Source: Sphaeroforma sirkka (taxonomy: Eukaryota; Opisthokonta; Ichthyosporea; Ichthyophonida). From it: DNA of 21,541 bases. The notes under the pieces were generated by a model that had not been told where the DNA came from, ran no database searches, and worked only from the letters and a program-made list of their open reading frames with translations. Shown here in pieces: positions 17,880 through 21,541 of this stretch. Made by a program: the position numbers and the translations under genes. The DNA lies in assembly GCA_001586965.3 (NCBI GenBank), contig LUCW03001654.1, positions 1-21,541 of the forward strand, written 5' to 3'. Every line of letters begins with the position of its first letter. The first letter of the stretch is position 1.

Positions 17880-18290
17880 GTCGCTGGAAGGCTGTAACCA
17901 TTGCGTGGGCCTACTCTGGCAATGACTGTGTGACCCCATGGTGCCTTGCCACTCGCATACTTTCCGTATTTGAGGAAGGAGTGGGCTGTCCTTGGAACTA
18001 ATACTGGGTCTCTTTGTAGAAGCGACTTGAATAACTGGAACCAAGGCTCGTGGGGCGCCCACGGTAGACACACCGTAGCTGTGGCCCTCTCTGATCGTAT
18101 CTTGCGCAACATTCTATGAATTAATCTCCATGGTGGGTTCATCCATCCGTCTATATCCTTCCAACAATGTGCAAACGCTCCACCCCTGTCATCGTCGGTG
18201 TAGTAGCGTGGCAAATGATGGTCCTGATGCGAAGCAAAGACATCGACATTATTCTCACCCATAATCCGTTGCGCTTGCTCAAAGTAGTCT
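17880..18290 (-). pseudogene. pol: Dam-methyltransferase-like domain of C
   Basis: The same domain as in B, better preserved: WQLFPDYFEQAQRIMGENN, VDVFASHQDHHLPRYYTDDD, a GAFAHCW segment, then DGWMNPPWRLIHRML with NPPW codons at 18128-18139. ATATVCLPWAPHEPWF and APWGHTVIARVGPRNG follow. Conservation of the NPPW motif and surrounding Trp and Pro between two diverged families implies the domain mattered to living ancestors. Methylation of element DNA is a possible role by analogy with Dam enzymes, but it is unproven. Confidence 0.75.
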
Positions 18291-18349
18291 GGAAAAAGTT
18301 GCCAACATTCTGCATATAGTACCTCCGGGTCCTCAGTCTCAACAGTTCC

Positions 18350-18700
18350 CTCATGAAGCCTAGACCACGCGTCTGGTAACACGTTCTTTATACCCGGGAT
18401 GTGCGAGATAGTAAAATTGAAAGGCGCTATGATGTGATGCCATCGTTGTAGCATCGGATTCAGCTTTAGCTGTGTGTTCATATACACCAAAGCCTTGTGA
18501 TCAGTCAACACTGAAAAGCGTTGACCTTCGAGATGATCCCGGAAGTGTGTGAGACCATATACCAAGGCCAATAATTCCTTCATGGGTGTTGCGTAATTGC
18601 GCTGTGCTGCGTTGAGGGTCTTGCTGAAGAACATTAGGTATTGCTTCTTCCCTTCTATGGTCTGGAACAATGCACCTCCAATACCGTAGTCGCTTGCATC
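18350..18700 (-). pseudogene. pol: RNase H domain of C
   Basis: LETDASDYGIGGALFQ (first Asp), FFSKTLNAAQRNYATPMKEL (Glu), VLTDHKALVYMNTQL (Asp) and ISHIPGIKNVLPDAWSR appear in order. This is a complete-looking Ty3/Gypsy RNase H. Confidence 0.9.
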
Positions 18701-18739
18701 CGTTTCGAGTTGTAAAGGTACTTCGTCGACGGGAAATTT

Positions 18740-19600
18740 CAACACTACTGCCTCAACTATATGGCTTGCTTCATGGCATCCCAAGCTTGCTGGTGTCTCT
18801 GTTCCCACCTGTCTCCAATGATTTCCTTAGGCTTCAGTCTTACAAATTCCCGGAGTGGGGCAACTACCTCTGCAAAGTTTGGTAGGTGCTCGTGAAGAAA
18901 GTTGGCTAATCCCAAGGCCGATGCAATGTCTTTGTACTTCTTCGGGGTTGGCCAGTCAATGAGCTTGGCCTGCTTTTCATGGCAAAATATCAATTCCGGC
19001 CTTCGATACTCGCTTCCCTAGGATCATGACTTCTTTGACTGCGAAATGACATTTTGAAGGGTTTAGCTTGAAACTGTGGTACGTCAGCCGCCGAATGACC
19101 TCTTTCACTACTCGTACGTGTTCCTCGTAGTCATCTGTTGCTATTACGATGTCGTCCAGGTAGTGGTGTGCCGGAAGTCCTTGCAATATCACACTCAGTG
19201 TACGCTGAAACTGCTGCGTCAGTGTGTGTAGTCCAAATGGCGCTGATGTAAAGGAATACTGGCTTTTGCCATGTGTGAAACTGAATAGATACTGAGAATC
19301 AGGGTGAATTGGGAGTCGATGGTACGCTGCGGTTAGATCCAATGTCGTGTAATATCTCTTCCCTTTGATGTTACCAATGATGTCGTTGATACGGGGAATA
19401 ATGAACTGATCCGCCGGTATTAATGCATTCACCGCTCTGAGGTCCAAACACACTCGCACTTTCTTTAGTTCTCCAGATTGAGTATACTCTGGCACGGCGA
19501 GTAAGGGTAAGTTGACGGAAGTGGCTGTATCCCTTTGAACTATGACCAAATCTTGAATCCACTTCTGCACCTGTCTATCTACCCATGGTATCCATTTGTC
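18740..19600 (-). pseudogene. pol: Reverse transcriptase fossil of C
   Basis: Conserved RT blocks run right to left: the segment VQKWIQDLVIVQRDTATSVN, then LKKVRVCLDLRAVNALIPAD and FIIPRINDIIGNIKGKRYY. TTLDLTAAYHRLPI, the palm SAPFGLHTLTQQFQR, and the active site HHYLDDIVIATDDYEEHV (YLDD codons at 19151-19162) follow. RRLTYHSFKLNPSKCHFA and the connection KLIDWPTPKKYKDIASALG complete it. This is the best RT in the window for phylogeny. It carries some damage. Confidence 0.9.
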
Positions 19601-19829
19601 TGCTACAAAGTTCCTTACTGCCTTCCGCATCCTTGCAGCTCGATCTGGTGTCACTGGCAATCTAACTTCGCCTCCTTCCAGTCTGCACCTGTCCTTTTCT
19701 CGAATACCGTCATTGTCCCTCAGTTCCTTGTCTAGTTCCAGGCGAACACCGGTTTCCTCGGTCAAATCTGGTGGTCGTCTCAACGGTATTGGTTCCAATA
19801 GTTTGTCTAGCTCCGTTGGATCTATGGGT

Positions 19830-20230
19830 GAGAATGGCGATTGAAGGCCTCCCACGTATAGCCCCTAAGCCAGGCATAAGATCCTGGCCTACGATCGCGT
19901 CGATAGCCGGTGGTAGATTCATTAGCTCGAAAGACTGTTCTGTGAGCTCTACAAGACCATATCGTACTGGAGTTTGTACGGTTGAGCCTATTCGCCGTGT
20001 ACGAAGACTACGATCAGCTAGGTATATATAGGATCCCTCCGGAGCCGACTTAATTTGCAATCCCCAATCGTGTGCGGATGTCGAATCAATGCAACTTCTG
20101 TTTGCCCCAGAATCTACTAACGCCCTGCATGTCTTACCGTTAATCAGGATGGATATGAATACTCGATTGTCCATTGAAAGTAATGGATCTTTGATCGATA
20201 GTATCACAGGTGTGCTAGACGGGAAAACTA
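19830..20230 (-). pseudogene. pol: Aspartic protease fossil of C
   Basis: CRALVDSGANRSCIDST carries a DSG form of the catalytic motif at 20106-20114, which many retropepsins use in place of DTG. VFISILINGK precedes it and AIDAIVGQDLMPGLG is the second conserved block. The segment YLADRSLRTRRIGS parallels B. Gag lies to the right and RT to the left, as expected. Confidence 0.83.
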
Positions 20231-20262
20231 AAGTTGCATCTACATCCGACACCCTTACGTCC

Positions 20263-21541
20263 CTATTCCTGATCGCTGCCTATGGTTTCCCACGTTGCAT
20301 CCTCTTCTAACTCACCCTGTTCGATTTCGTCTGGGTGTGCCAGTATGGAAGCAATGTGTGTGTCTGTAGGCGTGGTCTCCTCCTGCTCCGTTTGCTGGTC
20401 GTCCGAGTCTGTTAGAGCCGTAATGGTGTTGACCGCGGGCAAACTCTTATCGAAGGATACGCCTTGCTTAAATCCTCGGCCTGAAGCTGGATGTGAATCC
20501 AACCCCTTTTGTTCGACTGGTAGTGCTTGCAGGATGATATATGCCTGAAACTGGGTGGGGCACCCGCTCTGCACGCGTAACACGTGGTGGTCGTAGACGT
20601 GCTTGTGCGTTGTGTGCTGCCTCCTCCTGTATTCGTATTCAAATTACGATCTCGTTGTTGGGGCTGGAAACTGTCTACGCCTATCCCCCCACATTCATCT
20701 GTGTCCGTCCCCGTTGTCTGAGGATGGCATCGGTTTCTTGTATGTCTGGATTTAAAATGCGGAGAAGGTCTTCAGTCTCCAGGTGGTCCCAACCTATGTG
20801 GTGTTGTAGCGTGCGTTCATACGTCATATTACCTGTCAGGTCCTCGAGGGCCTGTATGAGGCAGTGATTAAGCAACCGCTTGGGAAGTCCTTGCCCTTAT
20901 CTGCTCGCTCCCAGGCTCTCTTGTGAACTTCCACAATCTTGTTCAAATGTTCCCTGGCTGACTCTACACCCTTGGTGCGGGGATTACCCTTCGCCAACTT
21001 CTTAAAGGTAGGGTCTACGGTGGCCTTGCTCTCATGTTGACAGATTTGGTCTATGACCTGTTCCGCCGGATATACCCTCAGCTCATTATGTTTGTCACGG
21101 GAGATAGTCAATTGTGGCCTTTGCTTGCCTTAAAATGTATGAGTACCTTATAGAACCAACGTACCATCCACGACTCATCTAGTCCTGGAGACATGGGCGT
21201 TCTTCGGTGCCCTCTTCTAGCGCCTCATTGTGTCTCTATCGGCTGTATAGCCAATTGATAACGGTCTGCAAAGGCCAATCGGGCCACATGTCCGTGGCTC
21301 CACGGAGCCTGTTCTTCCTGAGTTAGCTTCCAATTGGGTATTCAAGCTTCACTTTCAACATTATCGATCGTGGACGTTAGCTGCAATCAGCACATCTTGG
21401 GACATCGTACCCGTTCCACTGTGCTGGTGTCAGCGATCGGCTCTCGCCTGTTCGTTTGTGCGGTCAGCTTTCAGCGCCATGAACATTACCGTCGTCGACA
21501 TCACTAGATTCAGTGTTACCGTCGTCGACGTCACTATACTT
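20263..21541 (-). pseudogene. gag: gag fossil of C (continues past window)
   Basis: A zinc knuckle CYACRAGAPPSFRHISSC lies at about 20529-20582 with the spacing seen in B. Right of it are capsid-like helices matching B: LTGNMTYERTLQHHIGWDHL, then EQVIDQICQHESKATVDPTF and KKLAKGNPRTKG. Near 21270 the TWPDWP-like segment also matches B. Between the knuckle and the protease lies an acidic, Gln/Thr-rich stretch (DSDDQQTEQEETTPTDTH). The N-terminal part beyond about 21320 is poorly recognisable. It is broken in about three places. Confidence 0.75.
21486..21536. repeat. Two-copy direct repeat, 21 bp, 30-bp period
   Basis: TTACCGTCGTCGACATCACTA at 21486-21506 recurs at 21516-21536 with one difference. 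It may be the edge of a longer tandem array beyond the window, in the presumed N-terminal gag or leader of C. Confidence 0.85.

Larger units (their letters stand above)
15878..21541 (-). mobile_element. Element C: chromodomain Ty3/Gypsy retrotransposon, 5' end outside window
   Basis: The 3' LTR, polypurine tract, 3' repeats, integrase with chromodomain, Dam-like domain, RNase H, RT, protease and gag follow in the same order as in B, all on the minus strand. Protein motifs are very close to B's, but LTR and 3' region differ, so C is a sister family. It inserted into the integrase core of A. At least 5.7 kb is visible. It is broken in about six places. Age cannot be judged because only one LTR is in view. 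Confidence 0.9.

Overview
The window is eukaryotic repeat DNA. It is built almost entirely of decayed Ty3/Gypsy-type LTR retrotransposons stacked inside one another. I see no host gene, no rRNA or tRNA, and nothing bacterial. The host cannot be named from sequence alone. Moderate base composition, chromodomain-bearing Ty3 elements and dense nesting would suit a protist, oomycete or fungus. The translated pol regions remind me of alveolate (Perkinsus-like) copies, but that is a weak recollection and not evidence.

Layout. (1) 1-871, minus strand: the reverse-transcriptase part of an old fossil copy, called A' here. (2) From 872, plus strand: a related element A, with a proposed 5' LTR (872-1509), gag (1564-4225), and protease, RT, RNase H, a Dam-methyltransferase-like domain and integrase (12541-15877). 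(3) 4226-12540, minus strand: element B, 8.3 kb, inserted into the zinc-finger end of A's gag. It has two 248-bp LTRs (TG...CA), a 4-bp target duplication TACC on both sides, a G-rich polypurine tract, a tandem-repeat 3' region, and an integrase with GPY motif and chromodomain. (4) 15878 to the right edge, minus strand: element C, a sister family of B. Its 179-bp 3' LTR and polypurine tract are visible; its other end lies outside the window. It is inserted in A's integrase.

Inferred order of events: A' is oldest, A landed in A', and B and C later landed separately in A, both antisense to it. The near-identical LTRs of B point to a fairly recent insertion. All four elements are treated as fossils: A and A' are heavily broken, B and C each carry roughly half a dozen breaks.

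The most interesting biology is shared by A, B and C. A domain resembling DNA N6-adenine methyltransferase (Dam, NPPW-type motif) sits between RNase H and integrase, an arrangement I associate with DIRS elements rather than Ty3/Gypsy. B and C also share an atypically spaced gag zinc finger and a family of dyad-containing tandem repeats between the chromodomain and the polypurine tract. The three LTR families share terminal motifs and a polyadenylation-signal-plus-hairpin layout.
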